Shown here: positions 25,048-36,607 of the stretch, piece after piece
Numbering within the stretch: the stretch's first letter is position 1
Layout of the letters: each line of letters opens with the position of its first letter
DNA from: Tubulanus polymorphus
Lineage: Eukaryota > Nemertea > Palaeonemertea > Tubulaniformes > Tubulanidae
Length of the DNA: 64,000 bases
Reading direction: 5' to 3'
Assembly (NCBI RefSeq): GCF_964204645.1
Contig: NC_134030.1
Span: 13,668,447 to 13,732,446, forward strand
The notes under the pieces: model-generated
Told to the model about the DNA's origin: nothing
What the model saw: only the letters and a program-made list of their open reading frames with translations
Databases searched by the model: none
Position numbers and translations under genes: made by a program

Positions 25048-25375
25048 ATGGAAGATAATAATAAATCGGCGAACAGGTCGTCTATGTTTTATGTAGCGTT
25101 AGAAGAAAAACAGCATTTTAATAGTCAGAACAACCAACCGACGAAAACCGGCTCTACAAGATCGGATTCGATCAGCGATACATATAAACCTATTCGTATG
25201 GGTAGAGCTAAAAACTTCCTGGTTAAAAAATTGACGGCGACTCATCGAAAATCAACCACACAAATAGAACCCGAACCGAGGCCAACAACAGGGCAGCATT
25301 CACAGCAAGATTCGAGATACCAATTGACATTCGAGATGAGTAATTTCGTATCGGACTTTACGAACTTTCTAGACA
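25048..25375 (+). CDS. SKAP: SKAP-like adaptor, coding exon 1 of 9
   Basis: Start of a Src kinase-associated phosphoprotein (SKAP1/SKAP2) homologue, a cytoplasmic adaptor that in vertebrates links Src-family kinases and ADAP-type partners to integrin and actin signalling. An in-frame TGA lies two codons upstream of the ATG, which fixes this as the first in-frame Met. The exon has a Ser/Thr/Gln-rich start, a basic patch, and ends in FVSDFTNFLD, the first part of the helical dimerisation-like region. The donor is GTAAGT, phase 1. The nine exons (this one, 27497-27793, 29928-30179, 38345-38440, 39386-39508, 39618-39706, 39847-39949, 57053-57342, 58237-58602) join in phase to 647 residues. The N-terminal ~310 residues are much longer than in vertebrates. 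Which vertebrate paralogue is closer cannot be judged here. Confidence 0.85.
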
Positions 25376-27496
25376 GTAAGTCGCATAAGCAGGCTACACA
25401 AAGATCGCCTTAGTTTAAAGTATTCGTTAAACTTAGCGTTTGCATTAGAATGAGTGTATACTTCATTTTTAAAGAAATCTTTCATGACATGCATTCTGAG
25501 TTAAATTCAATTTCATTTTCAAATATTTTTTCAATAATAGATAACTTTAGCCAAATTAACTGTCTAAATATAATACCTATGACTCTGCATGATTATCATG
25601 AGCAGGCTTTCAAAATTTCACTTGAGCAATATAACAGTTTTATTATTGGTGACTGTATGTAAGACACTGACATATCAAGACATATATATTTCGCCATGTG
25701 TCATCTTAACCGTATGTAACGCTAAATTGAAATTGAAGCGTAGGCGTGGTGTAGGCCTACCAATAATTATCGGAAGATACACGCTTCCAGTCGATAGGCC
25801 TACATTTTATGGGGTATTGTTTTAGAGGGCAGTACCGGTACGTAAAAATTTAAATTATAATTTCATTCTTTTATCAATACACTGACGTTTTGAAAAGTGG
25901 TGCAAGTTATCCTCGCAAACACCGTAGTCGAGACTGTACGGAAAGTTGTCCAGATAGTTACTAAAGAATATCTTCCCAACATTTCCCAATTGTCACCAGA
26001 AGTTCAAGTTACAAACCTTGTTTTTCAATTATGTATATTCAATAAATTGATACGGAATCATTCACATTATCATTTGCAATTTGATACATGTACAACTTTA
26101 TTTCTAATTCATGACACCAGTATATCATGTCGGCGTCAAACGGACCCTACAATTAGCTTCCGCATTTGTATATGAAATAGCTATGTATCGATCATTGGGT
26201 AAATTGTTGTAAGGGTATATAGCTATGATATATTTGATTATATCAAAACACCAGGAAAAACTAACAGTTTTAATTTCAGTGTTATGAGATAACACCGCAA
26301 CATTTGGGTTATCTTAACTATGACAGAGGTACTGGACTGATCAGGCATCAAACTTAACACGTGGAATTTGACACTGAATTTATATATAACTGAAAACAGT
26401 GGAACTGGATCCCAAGTTAGATCCAACAGCCATAGAACTGTGGATCTAGAGAAATTTGTCTCACTGTGGAAATAGATGAACAGTCCAACCTACCCTATGA
26501 ATCAATCGAATTCAGAATCATTGAAACCCAATTGAATGAAACTGGAACTGAAACTGAAATACAGTCAGATCAAAGCGCCAGTGGAACTGTGGGTTTATAG
26601 TTGATTTAAACCTTGGAGTAATGGTTTAACCCACTCTTTGAAAATTGACCAAGAGTAAAACATACAATGTAGGAGTAGGTCAGAGTGAAATTAAACTTCC
26701 AACTAAGGCTATAAACAAAAATGATACCTTGCTTCCCTGCATCGGTCGCATCATTTTTGTAAAATATGATAAAATCTTTAATCAGTTCATTTCTATAGCT
26801 GCCGGCTCTGTTTTGTTAAAATTGATCACGATTTGAAAAAAAAGAAATGTAGGGTAGATAAGTGGCCGGGCGGGTCAACATTTTGAGCTCAGCTGAGCGG
26901 AGAAACATGGTATCAATTTTCTACGTCTTTATCAAAACTGAGTTCATAGCAGTCCACATTGAACTCTCCTGGTTTTATGAGGAAAAGTTCACTTCAAAAC
27001 CAGGGGTGGATCGAAGGATGGCCAAAACGGATCGCCTCCCCCTATTTTTTGCCAATATAATATTTTCACAACCTGACTTAAGAAAGCTACACACACGGTG
27101 GCAAATTATTGCCGCTCAAATTTACTCTATAATCACACTATAGATTTTCAGAAAATGATAGAAATGTTTCTTAATTCAAGGGCCTCTAAACCCTATTGTA
27201 AGGACTTCGCACCCACGCTGCTAACTGCCATGTATCAAGTACAGGTCTATCGGATGCTTTCGGCCTCCCATTCAGAATTCCTGGATGCGCCCAATAAAAG
27301 TTTTATTCACTTTTAATCTAGGCCTAATTTTAATTCAGTCTGATCTATATTGCGATCAAAATACAAAGCAACCGATAACATCCAAACTGGGATTTTCTAT
27401 TCCAAGTACACTGTGATACCGTAAATGTACGTATGATTATAGTTTATGTTATAGTGTTTATGGTTGATAAAAATTGATTTTTGTTTCGATTTTCAG
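25376..27496 (+). other. SKAP-like intron 1
   Basis: About 2.1 kb. Around 26240-26600 there are repeated ACTGGAACTG-type and GTTATC-type strings but no defined element. No nested gene recognised. Confidence 0.6.
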
Positions 27497-27793
27497 GTAC
27501 TGAAAAATTTCTGAAATCGCTGAAAAATGAGCCTATCAGTAAAGATTTGCACGCGATGTGTACCACTTTACGCGGCCATATAACTGAACTAAGAGAATAC
27601 GATGTGGGTCAACTCCTCAGCGGGGTTACGGATGTCAAAACGACAAGCCAAGAACCGCCACCTATCGACAATGAGACTCAACAACAAAGAAAAATTGTCC
27701 ACGTATCACCGATGCAGGCTATAGGGCTACCGCCGGAATTACCTAACAGGCGACCATCCCATAACAAACAAAACATTGGCAGCGGATCTTTAG
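27497..27793 (+). CDS. SKAP: SKAP-like, coding exon 2 (helical N-terminal domain)
   Basis: Acceptor TTTTCAG, donor GTTTGG (weak), phase 1 at both ends. Residues ~111-146 form an amphipathic helical stretch (TEKFLKSLKN, LRGHITELRE) that corresponds to the N-terminal homodimerisation segment of SKAP proteins. The rest is a low-complexity linker with PPELPNRRP, a possible SH3-binding proline stretch. Confidence 0.82.
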
Positions 27794-28246
27794 GTTTGGT
27801 TATTATTTTAATTATTAAACAGGATGACTTTCGATAGTTAATCACTTTTTTTTACAATACCTATTGACGTCGTACTTCAAGTACAATACTATATGATTAA
27901 TGATAGGGGCGCCTACTATTATCCAGCGACATATTTTAATCTTTCTTTCTCTGGAAAAGATGATATAACATTTAGATTCTAATAGAATACATCGACTTAT
28001 CTTTCAACCTCGATATATATGAATCTGCATAAATTCATTAAAGTAGAACCCACTTAATTCGAATTGTTTTGAGACCAAAAAATTCATCCAGTTTATTAAG
28101 GGAAATCCGGATTAAAAGTCATTATCATGTGTATTGATGAACAAAGGGACAGCATGCAAATGATTCGACCAAACGCCTGATTAAGCCGATCCGGATTAAG
28201 CGAGCCTGACTGTACTAATTACATATGGTAGTCAGTTTCGTCGTAT

Positions 28247-29490
28247 GGTGGCTGATAAGGGCTTTGAAAATATTCCCTGACAAAAAATAATATTGTCATA
28301 TAAAGATAGAATTTCCATCGAAAAATATTCGTGAGTGAAAATAATTTGTGAAAAATAAATCGCTTTCAAAATACATATGTGAGTAAAAATATTTACATCT
28401 CCATCGAAATATTTTCCCACGTCTAAGATATCTTAGCTGTACAAATGATTTCGGGTTTTCCCTTTTGCGCGCACTAATTGATTGTGCCACAACTAGGGCG
28501 CAGCAGTGTTTGTACCGTTAGTACGTAATGTTAGTATAACTAGCAATAACCTCGGATTGTCCTCATTGACTATGGTACCGCCACTGACAGCAGCAACTAG
28601 TGTCCAATATTTCGGCCTCCTGTTATTGGTCTGATATAGGCCTAGTTCATTACCGAATTATGGACTGGTTGCCGGTTTCTATCTCCAATATTCACAGTAT
28701 TCTGGGTTTACCGAAACTATTTATTTCTAGATGGACAGGGTGTGATGCCGGTCTGATGAGCAATCAACGAGCCCTGATTTTAATTTTAGTGTAAATTTTT
28801 TTGGATATTTTTGACCCTAATTTTTGCGTCCAAATCGACTTTTTACATTTTATTTATTTATCTATCTATTTATTTTACACTCAAACTCATTACAGGTATT
28901 AGAGGGAAAACACAAAATTTACAGATTTTATAACGCTGTTGAATATTTACAGGCGGGCACATCGTGACAGTTCAGGATCCAAAGCTCTACTCAATTACCC
29001 TGATCCATGTGTATATGAGGGCTCCGTGGAGTCGTCTTCACCTGTCAGGGACAGACTTCAGCAAGCCTTTGCCGGAACTGGTGGCAGCGAGTTCGGGAGC
29101 GTGTTATGCGTGTACCATACTAGGGCTAGTAGTATAGAAGCTTTATACCTCCCACCAGCGCTGTTCAATCAACAAGCGCGCGCTATACCGGAAAACCCCA
29201 CAATTATGTTTTACACTGCAAAAATATTTTAGTCATTGGAATATATTTTGAAAGGAGGCGATTTACTTTTAATACCGAAATTGTTTTCAATTACGAATAT
29301 TTTGAGTCTGATTTATTTTCCATAGCGGGATTATTTTTACCCACGCATGATTATTTTCAAAAGAAAATATTTTTCGCTTACGAAAACATTTTGATGGAAT
29401 TTCGCACCGATATTATTTTCACTCACGAATTTATTTCGATGGAAATTTAATTTTTTGTCAGGAAATATTTTCATGGCCCTTTTCAACCAC
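28247..29490. mobile_element. Foldback element of the GGCTGATAAGGGC family
   Basis: Left end GGTGGCTGATAAGGGCTTTG at 28247 and the complementary right end at 29490 are followed inward by degenerate units such as TTCGTGAGTGAAAATAATTT and CATCGAAATATTTT, in opposite orientation in the two arms (28260-28430 and 29225-29470). About 790 bp of unrelated sequence lies between. It sits in SKAP intron 2, and the same termini bound 45395-45979. Confidence 0.65.
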
Positions 29491-29927
29491 GATAGTTTCG
29501 CTCGTCCTTCTCCATTACTGTCACATATTTTTTGTAATTGCTTGTAAAATGCATGCCATTTTTTCACAGTAGAGAAAATGACAACTGAGGATTCAGTATT
29601 CTAGATGTAATGTACTTTGTCACGTAGATTGATATTCATTTCAATTTTCTCGACACTTCAAGTAGGTAGGAGGTGGGATGAAACTGAATCGAGGAGCGAA
29701 TGAACTTTGCACAGGGGGAGAGGGTTATTTTTTCCCTTGGGGCTAGAGACGGGAAGATACTAGGAATGAAACTGAATAACAAGTCAACTATAGTAATTGA
29801 TTATTTTCGCCCTCGGGGCTAGAGACGGGAAGATACTAGGAATGAAACTGATTAACTAGTCAACTATAGTAATTGATTGAACCATTCTTGATCAACTTAA
29901 TTCCCTTTTCTCTATTTTCATTTTCAG

Positions 29928-30179
29928 ATGATTATAACAGCTCTGGAAGTTCAGGTCGCAATACACTAGAGAGTAGCCGTAGCACTGGTGGATGTGTGGA
30001 TACGTTAGAGGATAACGACGACCGTTATGATGAAACCGAAGTTATACCTAACATCTCTGCTGCACCTTCTCAAGCTCCCCAGCAGCCGGTCATAGAAGTT
30101 GACGACCAGGATATATACGATGAATTCGACGATATTTGCGTACCGGAACCTATGACTCAACTGTTCACTGGCGAAAAAG
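29928..30179 (+). CDS. SKAP: SKAP-like, coding exon 3 (acidic tyrosine-rich linker)
   Basis: Acceptor TTTTCAG, donor GTAAAA, phase 1 at both ends. A Ser/Gly-rich start is followed by very acidic sequence with two tyrosines in acidic context, DDRYDETE (Tyr242) and DIYDEFDD (Tyr272), the kind of site Src-family kinases phosphorylate in SKAP proteins (inference from the family). No globular domain. Confidence 0.8.
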
Positions 30180-30410
30180 GTAAAATATACACTGATCTCG
30201 CATTTAACTGAAATGAAGTTATAGTTCCTGCTATGAGAAGTCATGTCGTACGGTTATACTATGAAGCCGCATTTACACTATCTATGTCGACCGTTCTATA
30301 TGGGTATGTAAGAACGGGCCATATCAGAGTACGCATCCACACACTCGTTGCTGAATTGCTTAGATAGTTATAACTTGCCTCGCAAGATGTCGCCATGCAG
30401 AGTATTTTAA

Positions 30411-30696
30411 TGTACTAGTTAGTTCTTTAGGCAAACTTCTTACAAATATCCTTAATAATAGATTAACATGTTTTATGAATGTAAATAAACTTTTAAGTGA
30501 AAATCAAGCAGGTTTTAGAGCGGGGTATTCTACTACCGATCATCTATTCACACTTAAGTCTATTGTTGAGCTATACCTTAATCAAGGTAGACGTCTTTTC
30601 TGTTGTTTCGTAGACTTCCGCAAGGCCTTTGACTCCGTATGGAGAATTGCTTTATGGAAAAAGATGATGGCTTTAGGTATAAAAGGTCTCTTTTTA
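30411..30696 (+). pseudogene. LINE reverse transcriptase, 5' part of a split copy
   Basis: Reads SSLGKLLTNILNNRL, then SENQAGFRAGYSTTDHLFTL and FCCFVDFRKAFDSVWR (motif A), continuous in one frame. It is cut at 30696 by the element 30697-31973; the following RT segment resumes at 31974. Located in SKAP intron 3. Confidence 0.88.
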
Positions 30697-31973
30697 GCCC
30701 ACTTGGGACTTTAGTCCCAGCGTGCTATTGCGTTCACTTTTCGTCCGTCGTCCGTCCGTCCGTTCGTCCGTTCGTCCGTCCGTAGACGGAATCCAGTTTT
30801 TTTTGGAAGTTTTGAAGACGCTTCAAGGTAACGTCTTGATATTTGGGTTTCACGTGTATCTACCCTTGACACATCTTCAGCCCAAAAACTGGCCCTGTCA
30901 GAATCAAGATGGCTGACTGGCAGCCATTGTTGTTCGCCAAAATCAGCACTTTTTACACATTTTTGAACTTTTTGAGGGAAATTTTGAAGACGCTTCGATC
31001 AATTACCTTGATCTTTCGGATATACATGAATCCCCCCAGGGCCCATCAACGAAACAAAAATTGAGTCGGTCGGACTCAAGATGGCCGTCCTATGACCTTT
31101 TTAGTGCCCAAAAATGTTAATTTTTGCCCGAATTCTGAGTCCTGTAGCTTCCTACTGGTTTACTATTTCTCATTGCAATTTGTGATGGGTATTCTTTGGA
31201 AAGGGATGTTTTATACCTCAGACAGGTATTTTTCATCAGCCAATTATGACGCAATTGGCGGCCATCTTGGTGTCACCAGTACTCATTCGTAAGTGGGAAA
31301 AAGTTTTTCCACATTAAATCGATACCTAAGCATATTGTGTTACTATATTCAATTAGAAAGTTGTAGCTCATAACGTGTTCTATGATTGTGGTGAGTTTCA
31401 AGGTAATTGGATTTCGTATATGGCCACCAGGGGGCGTTGAATAATACAATATCTTAGCATTTCTTTATTATATTCGTACCTATGCATATTTTGTAACCAC
31501 AATCAATTGGAAAGTTGTAGCTCATGACATCATCTTTGATTGTTGTGAGTTATAAGGACATTAGTTTTTTATATGGTCACCAGGGGGCGTTGAATAGTAG
31601 AATAACTTAGTATTTCCTTATTATATTGGTACCTAGGCATATTTTGTTACCATGATCAATTGCAAAGTTGTAGTTCATGACATGTTATATGATTGTGGTG
31701 AGTTTCGAGGTAATTGGGTTTTGAATATGGTCACCAGGGGGCGTTGAATAGTAGAATGACTTAGTATTTCCATATTAAATTGGTAACGAGACATATTTTG
31801 TTATCACAATCAATTACAAAATCGTAGCTGCTGACATGTTCTATGATTTTGGTGAGTTTCAAGGTCGTTGGTTTTTGTAAATGGTCACCAGGGGGCGTTG
31901 AATATTGAAATTTTTAGATTGTTGAGCATTTGAAACCATTTCACAAGTGGGCATGGTGTCCCTGGACCCCTAG
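30697..31973. mobile_element. Dispersed repeat with four ~155-bp tandem units (copy 2, ends defined)
   Basis: Inserted into a LINE RT reading frame, so its limits are known within a few bases: start GCCCACTTGGGACTTTAGTC, end GGTGTCCCTGGACCCCTAG. The GCCCACTTG start and CAAGTGGGC near the end form a short inverted repeat. The core holds four tandem units (boxes at ~31424, 31576, 31731, 31884), each with CACCAGGGGGCGTTGAAT. Flanks share only TA/TAG. No ORF with a recognisable product, so it is nonautonomous. Confidence 0.88.
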
Positions 31974-32722
31974 TTGAACACCGTGCACAACCTCTATATG
32001 AATTTCAAATCTTTTGTATCGTTTAAAGGCGATACTTCACATTTTTTTCCCTTCAAACATCGGAGCAAGACAGGGTGAAAGTCATGGAATTTTGTTTAAC
32101 TGTGATGGAAAATTTACAAAAGCAAAAAAAAGAAATTCACAACAAAGCTGTTCGAGCAATGTTTACTATTATTCAAAAAGGCAGAAGATGTAATTTTAGT
32201 TTTTAGATTATTTGACTGTTGTGTGGCACCCATTTTATTGTACGGGTGCAAAATATGGGGCCATGAAAATATCGATATCTTAGAAAAAGTTCACCCAAGG
32301 TTTTGTAAATTAGTTCTAAAAGTAACAACACTTTGCCATAATACTATGATATATGGCGAGACGGGCAGATTACCTTTATCGACTACTATTTAACTTAGAA
32401 TCAAATATTGGAACAAAACTTTGAATGCTAACAAGTCAAAGCTGAATCTAGTAATGTATAATAGTTTGTACGACGTATACAAAAAAGATTTATATGTATC
32501 AGATTGTATTTGCCAAATAAAGGAAATTATGCAAAACTGTGGGCTGAACTATGTGTGGCAAGATCAGGTAATCGATCTACGGTCGATAAATTTCATAAAA
32601 CAATCTCTAAAAGATAGATACATTCAGACATGGAGGGAGAAATTGCAAAATAGTGACATATGCGTAAATTATAGAATCTTTAAACTTGAATATGATTACG
32701 AAAACCATTTATCCGTTGTTTA
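31974..32722 (+). pseudogene. LINE reverse transcriptase, 3' part of the split copy
   Basis: Continues the RT broken at 30696 (HNLYMNFKSFVSFKGDT), then lacks motifs B and C by internal deletion, and resumes with the C-terminal region (APILLYGCKIWGHENIDILE, then IYGETGRLPLS). The final frame 32421-32722 is open to its stop. The C-terminal WG motif is typical of these LINEs. Confidence 0.82.
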
Positions 32723-32869
32723 AAATTTAAAATATCGTGGAGCTTCACATAAGATTGTAATTTACAAGCACAAAAAAGTGAATTTCGTACCAATATTATT
32801 TCAAAATTTATCCTGATATGATACCCATCTATTCATAAAACAATTATCAGGAAAACTAGGTGAAATTAA

Positions 32870-34095
32870 TTAAGAAACAGAAGAATATAATGCTATAAAT
32901 GATGAAAATGTGGGAAAATATGATTTTAGATTATTAGCTAAAACATCTGAAAATTATATTTCATTTCAATTTGGATGCTTAAGATTCTTATAGATTTTTA
33001 GCAAGTTCATTAGATAATTTAGCAAAAAGTTTAGTTGATAATGATTTTACTATAACGCGATATCATTATCCAAATGAACAAGATTTTAAATTATAGAGAT
33101 ATAAAGGTGCAATTCCTTACTCATTTTATAAAACACATGATGATTTTAAAGAAATAAAAATATTAAAAGAACAATTTTATAATCAATTAAAAAAATGAGA
33201 ATATGAAAGATGACGTTTTTAATAAGACATTAGATATTTGGAATCATTTTAAAATGGAAAATCACGGTGAATTAGTTGATTTATATCTAAAATCAGATGT
33301 TATGATATTGGCTGATATATTTGAAAAATTTTGAGAAGTTAATTTATATCATTTCAATGTTGATCCTTGTTATTGTTATTCAAGTCCTGATTTAACCTGG
33401 CAATGTGATTTAAAATATACAAATGTAGAATTAGATTCTTTAAAAGAACCTGATATGGTAGTATTGTTTGAAAAATCAATATGAGGTGGAATTAGTGGTG
33501 TTTTGGTATTTTAAAGCAAATGATGAATATAAATTATAATACATTGATGCAAATATTTTTTCATGATTGGGCAATGATGTAACCTCAACCATGTAAAGAT
33601 TTCATATGAACAGAAGTTGAGAATGATGATAAAACTGATTGGGAAAGTGCAAATATGAGTTTAAAAGATGATGCTCCAATTTCTTTGTAGTTGATTTAGA
33701 ATATCCTAATGATATAAAATTTAATTCTAAAAACTTACCACTTTGTCCTGAATATATAGCCGTAAATGATAGTTATTGAAGTGAATATCAGAAAAAAATT
33801 AAACTGAAAGATCATGTTTTACAGAAAAATTAATGTTGACACAAAATAATAAATATAATTATATTGTTCATTATAGAATGTTAAAAGTTTACATAACACA
33901 GAAAATGAAATTAAAGAAAGTTCATAGATATATTGAATTTAACCAATTGAAATGGTTAGAAAAATATATAGATTTCAATACTCAACAGAGAACCTTACAA
34001 CAAATAATAATTTTGAATATTATATTTATGTATTGTAAACATCAATTAGATATATCAATTGCATCTGGAAAATGTAACAATTTTATTGGTTAAAA
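32870..34095 (+). pseudogene. Maverick/Polinton-type family-B DNA polymerase, degenerate
   Basis: An AT-rich tract whose fragments follow the order of protein-primed DNA polymerase B of Polinton/Maverick (adintovirus-like) elements: a DSYRFLASSL-type block (~32970; the D-S-Y start reads in a shifted frame), a YLKSDV block (~33285), PDLTWQCDLKYT (~33390), a GGIS block (~33485), a YIDAN block (~33540), and HYRMLKVY then LEKYIDFNTQQRT (~33870-33990). Several stops and frameshifts interrupt it. The polymerase would copy the linear element by protein priming; this copy cannot encode it. Confidence 0.85.
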
Positions 34096-34640
34096 ATTTA
34101 ACTTATAATGAATAAGATATAATGAAATCAGATCAAACTATCAAATTATCTAAGATTTATGAAACTGCGAAAATAGCTAGAATTAATGATACGATATCAG
34201 AAAAATAGTAAAAAGTTATTCTGAATTATGTTATTACATTCTACCAATTGAAGATGAAAATTAATTATATTCCGATTTGAAAAATGATTATTTAGTTATG
34301 ACTGAATTAAATAAATGGATTGGATTATCATTTCAATTAGGTGGATTTATGACATTATCATCAACTGGAGTTATAAAATTTTCAAATATTGAAAGTAAAA
34401 GTTCTATAATAAATGAGCGAAGTTGAAGAAGTGAAAGAATTAACTGTGAAGAAAAACCCAGAACACAGAAACAAATTGAATGATCTCGGCAATTAGGAAT
34501 TAAATCAAAAGAATTTAAAAAGGTAAAAATGAAAAAATAATTAATGAAAGTGTCAATGATAAAGATGAAAGTAAAGTTATTTCTACTCCTTCCAAATCAT
34601 TTGATAGATATTCTTATTATTCAACTGGATTTGTTATTGT
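34096..34640 (+). pseudogene. AT-rich continuation of the Polinton-like tract
   Basis: Short broken frames, among them LVMTELNKWIGLSFQLGGFM (~34300) and a Glu/Lys-rich stretch EVEEVKELTVKKNP (~34420). Composition and strand match the polymerase remnant, so I treat it as the same element. Products unknown. Confidence 0.5.
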
Positions 34641-34821
34641 ACTCATATGGATTTAGATAATAATAAGAACGCAACTATCACAATCTTCATGATGATAATG
34701 AGTTTATTTACATTTTCAAACATTTCGATCGATTTCGACTCATCTCTTCGAGTCCTTTTCAAGAAATGACATGAAAAGATACAAACTATGTATAGTATAC
34801 TGTTACTAATTACAGAGAATA

Positions 34822-35259
34822 TCATGCAGGCATGAAGTGGCCTAGTTTACAAAGTACAAATGGATTATAAACATATAAAAATACGTTCAGTAAAAATGAG
34901 ACACCATGTGTGGAGAGTTGTTTGTTAATACTTGGTTTTTTGGATTTTATATATAATGCCTCTTTGATGGTGATTTGAAAGTCATTTTTTCCAGAATCAA
35001 CGATTGAAAAGTTGTTTTTTAAAGAAAAATTTGATGCACAATTTTTACATGATGTTAAATATTCCTTAATTGCTGAAGGCGAAGTTCCATGCTCCTTTAC
35101 CCTTGTGGCCAAATGTCGCATTGTTTTACCAATGTATGTGTTATTTGCATCACGCAAACATTTGAATTTATAAATTAAATTGGCCAACAAGGGTGAAGCA
35201 GTAGTTGGTTTAGTTTCTTCACTGAAGATGTAGTTGTATCTGAGGAATTTGTTGATCCT
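34822..35259 (-). pseudogene. Penelope-like element, GIY-YIG endonuclease end
   Basis: On the minus strand, LIYKFKCLRDANNTYIGKTM followed by RHLATRVKEH and a conserved Glu in KEALYIK show a GIY-YIG nuclease domain with the CLRD...TYIG form found at the C-terminus of Penelope-like retroelements. The upstream linker continues to about 35259, where a hairpin begins; the RT is absent. It is inserted in the Polinton-like tract, opposite strand. Confidence 0.82.
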
Positions 35260-35413
35260 GAGTAATAGGGAATAAGTTGTTTCATACCAAAGGTCGAAGG
35301 GTCGAGCTCATAAAAAATTAAAAATAAATTCTCGCACACTCGAATTTATTTTTTATTTTTTACTCACTCGCCCCTTCAACCTTTGATATGAAACATATTA
35401 TTCCCTATTACTC
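35260..35413. repeat. Long hairpin, ~65-bp stem
   Basis: GAGTAATAGGGAATAAG at 35260 pairs with the complement ending at 35413; the arms match almost throughout around a ~12-base loop (TCGCACACTCGA). It directly abuts the truncated Penelope sequence, so it may be an inverted duplication made at insertion. Confidence 0.85.
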
Positions 35414-35492
35414 TTCAAATATTCATATATATGAATAAAATATAAATGAATAACTTCTAAAATCAATTTAGTAACAAATATTTGATATTAAA

Positions 35493-35810
35493 ATGGAGCC
35501 AGAACAATCACAAACTATCAATATTACAAATAACACTGGTGTTATAAATATATACTACAAGAAATGTTCTAAATGTGAATTAGATAAATTAGCTATAACA
35601 GAATTTAGTAAGCGTAAGATTAGCAAAGATGGTTTTCAATATTGCTGCAAAACTTGTATTTAATCATATACTAAGCAATATCGAGCAGATAATAGAGAAG
35701 CTTAAAATGATTATATGACAGAATATATGAGAGAAAGATATAAAACAGATCTTAATTTTAAAATGAAACAATGTTTACGGTCTAGATTAACACAATTATT
35801 CAACCAATAA
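35493..35810 (+). pseudogene. Zinc-ribbon ORF of virus-like type, two stops
   Basis: From ATG 35493 the frame reads through a CSKC ... CCKTC four-cysteine ribbon (~residues 30-60) and then a Tyr/Lys/Arg-rich helical tail. Two in-frame TAA codons interrupt it. Similar small ribbon proteins occur in large DNA viruses and their genomic relatives; the role is unknown. The 3' two thirds lie in the left arm of the inverted duplication. Confidence 0.55.
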
Positions 35811-36240
35811 GGGTAAAAAAATATTCTAAAGCGAGAGGTTTCAGCGAACTCTAACTCTTTTTTCAATTTTCAATATAAAAAGTAACGAGTAATTAACGAG
35901 TGAAATAATGCATATTTAAAACAGTGAATATCTATATTTATATGTGTTAGATTCTTATTTCTAAACATAAAAAGTAACGAGTAATTAACGAGTGAAATAA
36001 TTCATATCTAAAACAGCGAATATTTATATTTATATGCGTTAAATTCTTATTTTCAATATTAAAAGTAACGAGTAATTAGCGAGTTGAAGAAAATATCAAT
36101 TTTAATTAAAAAAATGACTAATAAATGAATAAACAGATACTACAATTCAAAGATATCGATTTAAATGAATTAGAAAAATATTTTACAATTAAAAATTTCA
36201 TTCCTATTAAAGATTTGATTAAAACTGCACGTCTTCGTTT
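35600..36240 (+). repeat. Left arm of a ~630-bp inverted duplication
   Basis: Matches the complement of 37237-37870 with few differences. It contains three tandem ~92-bp units (35878-36090) with AAAGTAACGAGTAATTA and ACGAGTGAAATAAT, and the start of the 160-codon ORF. The arms are separated by about 1 kb. Confidence 0.9.
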
Positions 36241-36607
36241 TCAAGTGAAAAATATTACTGAATTAGTGTTTAAAAATCATTATCTAATAATAGAGTTATC
36301 GAATGATAAAGATAAAATCTTATTCAATACAATAATTCCAAAATTCACAACATTTGGTGAAATAGTTAAACATTTAATAATTACAGATGAAATGCAATCA
36401 CTTTTTAATAATGAAAATTCACATAAAACATTATTTTTACACTTACATTATTGCCCTTTCAGAGAATGCTATGTAATGTTTATCAGAGTAGAAGAAAAGA
36501 GATTCATCCCCGACATTCCAAATGAAAAATCATTCAAAGTTGTTGGAATTCAATGTGATTTAGATAATGAAAATTATATAAAGATGTTGGGATTCGATGT
36601 AACTTAG
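36125..36607 (+). CDS. Hypothetical 160-residue protein of the virus-like tract
   Basis: An open, AT-rich frame with good protein character: mixed hydrophobic blocks (ELVFKNHYLIIELSND, TLFLHLHYCPF) and no low complexity. The first 38 codons lie in the left inverted arm and are mirrored on the minus strand in the right arm near 37240-37355, where that copy is cut off. Immediately after the stop, another frame (36601-36743) encodes a CNCGKYYTRSNKSHH zinc-finger-like motif, so the gene may once have been longer and lost its finger by frameshift. No family recognised. Confidence 0.5.
   Translation: MNKQILQFKDIDLNELEKYFTIKNFIPIKDLIKTARLRFQVKNITELVFKNHYLIIELSNDKDKILFNTIIPKFTTFGEIVKHLIITDEMQSLFNNENSHKTLFLHLHYCPFRECYVMFIRVEEKRFIPDIPNEKSFKVVGIQCDLDNENYIKMLGFDVT

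Noticed and set aside
28939-29232. 97-codon ORF in SKAP intron 2 preceded by an acceptor-like TTTACAG
   Set aside because: No similarity to SKAP, and inserting it would break the phase-consistent exon 2 to exon 3 join; it lies inside the foldback element.
32870-34095. Alternative genetic code with TGA as Trp in the polymerase tract
   Set aside because: Some TGA codons fall at conserved Arg positions and normal TGG tryptophans are also present, so mutation explains them better.
34735-34790. Hammerhead-ribozyme-like string (GATGAG ... GAAA) on the minus strand next to the Penelope fragment
   Set aside because: The full CUGANGA core and a pairable stem II are missing, so the resemblance is not enough.
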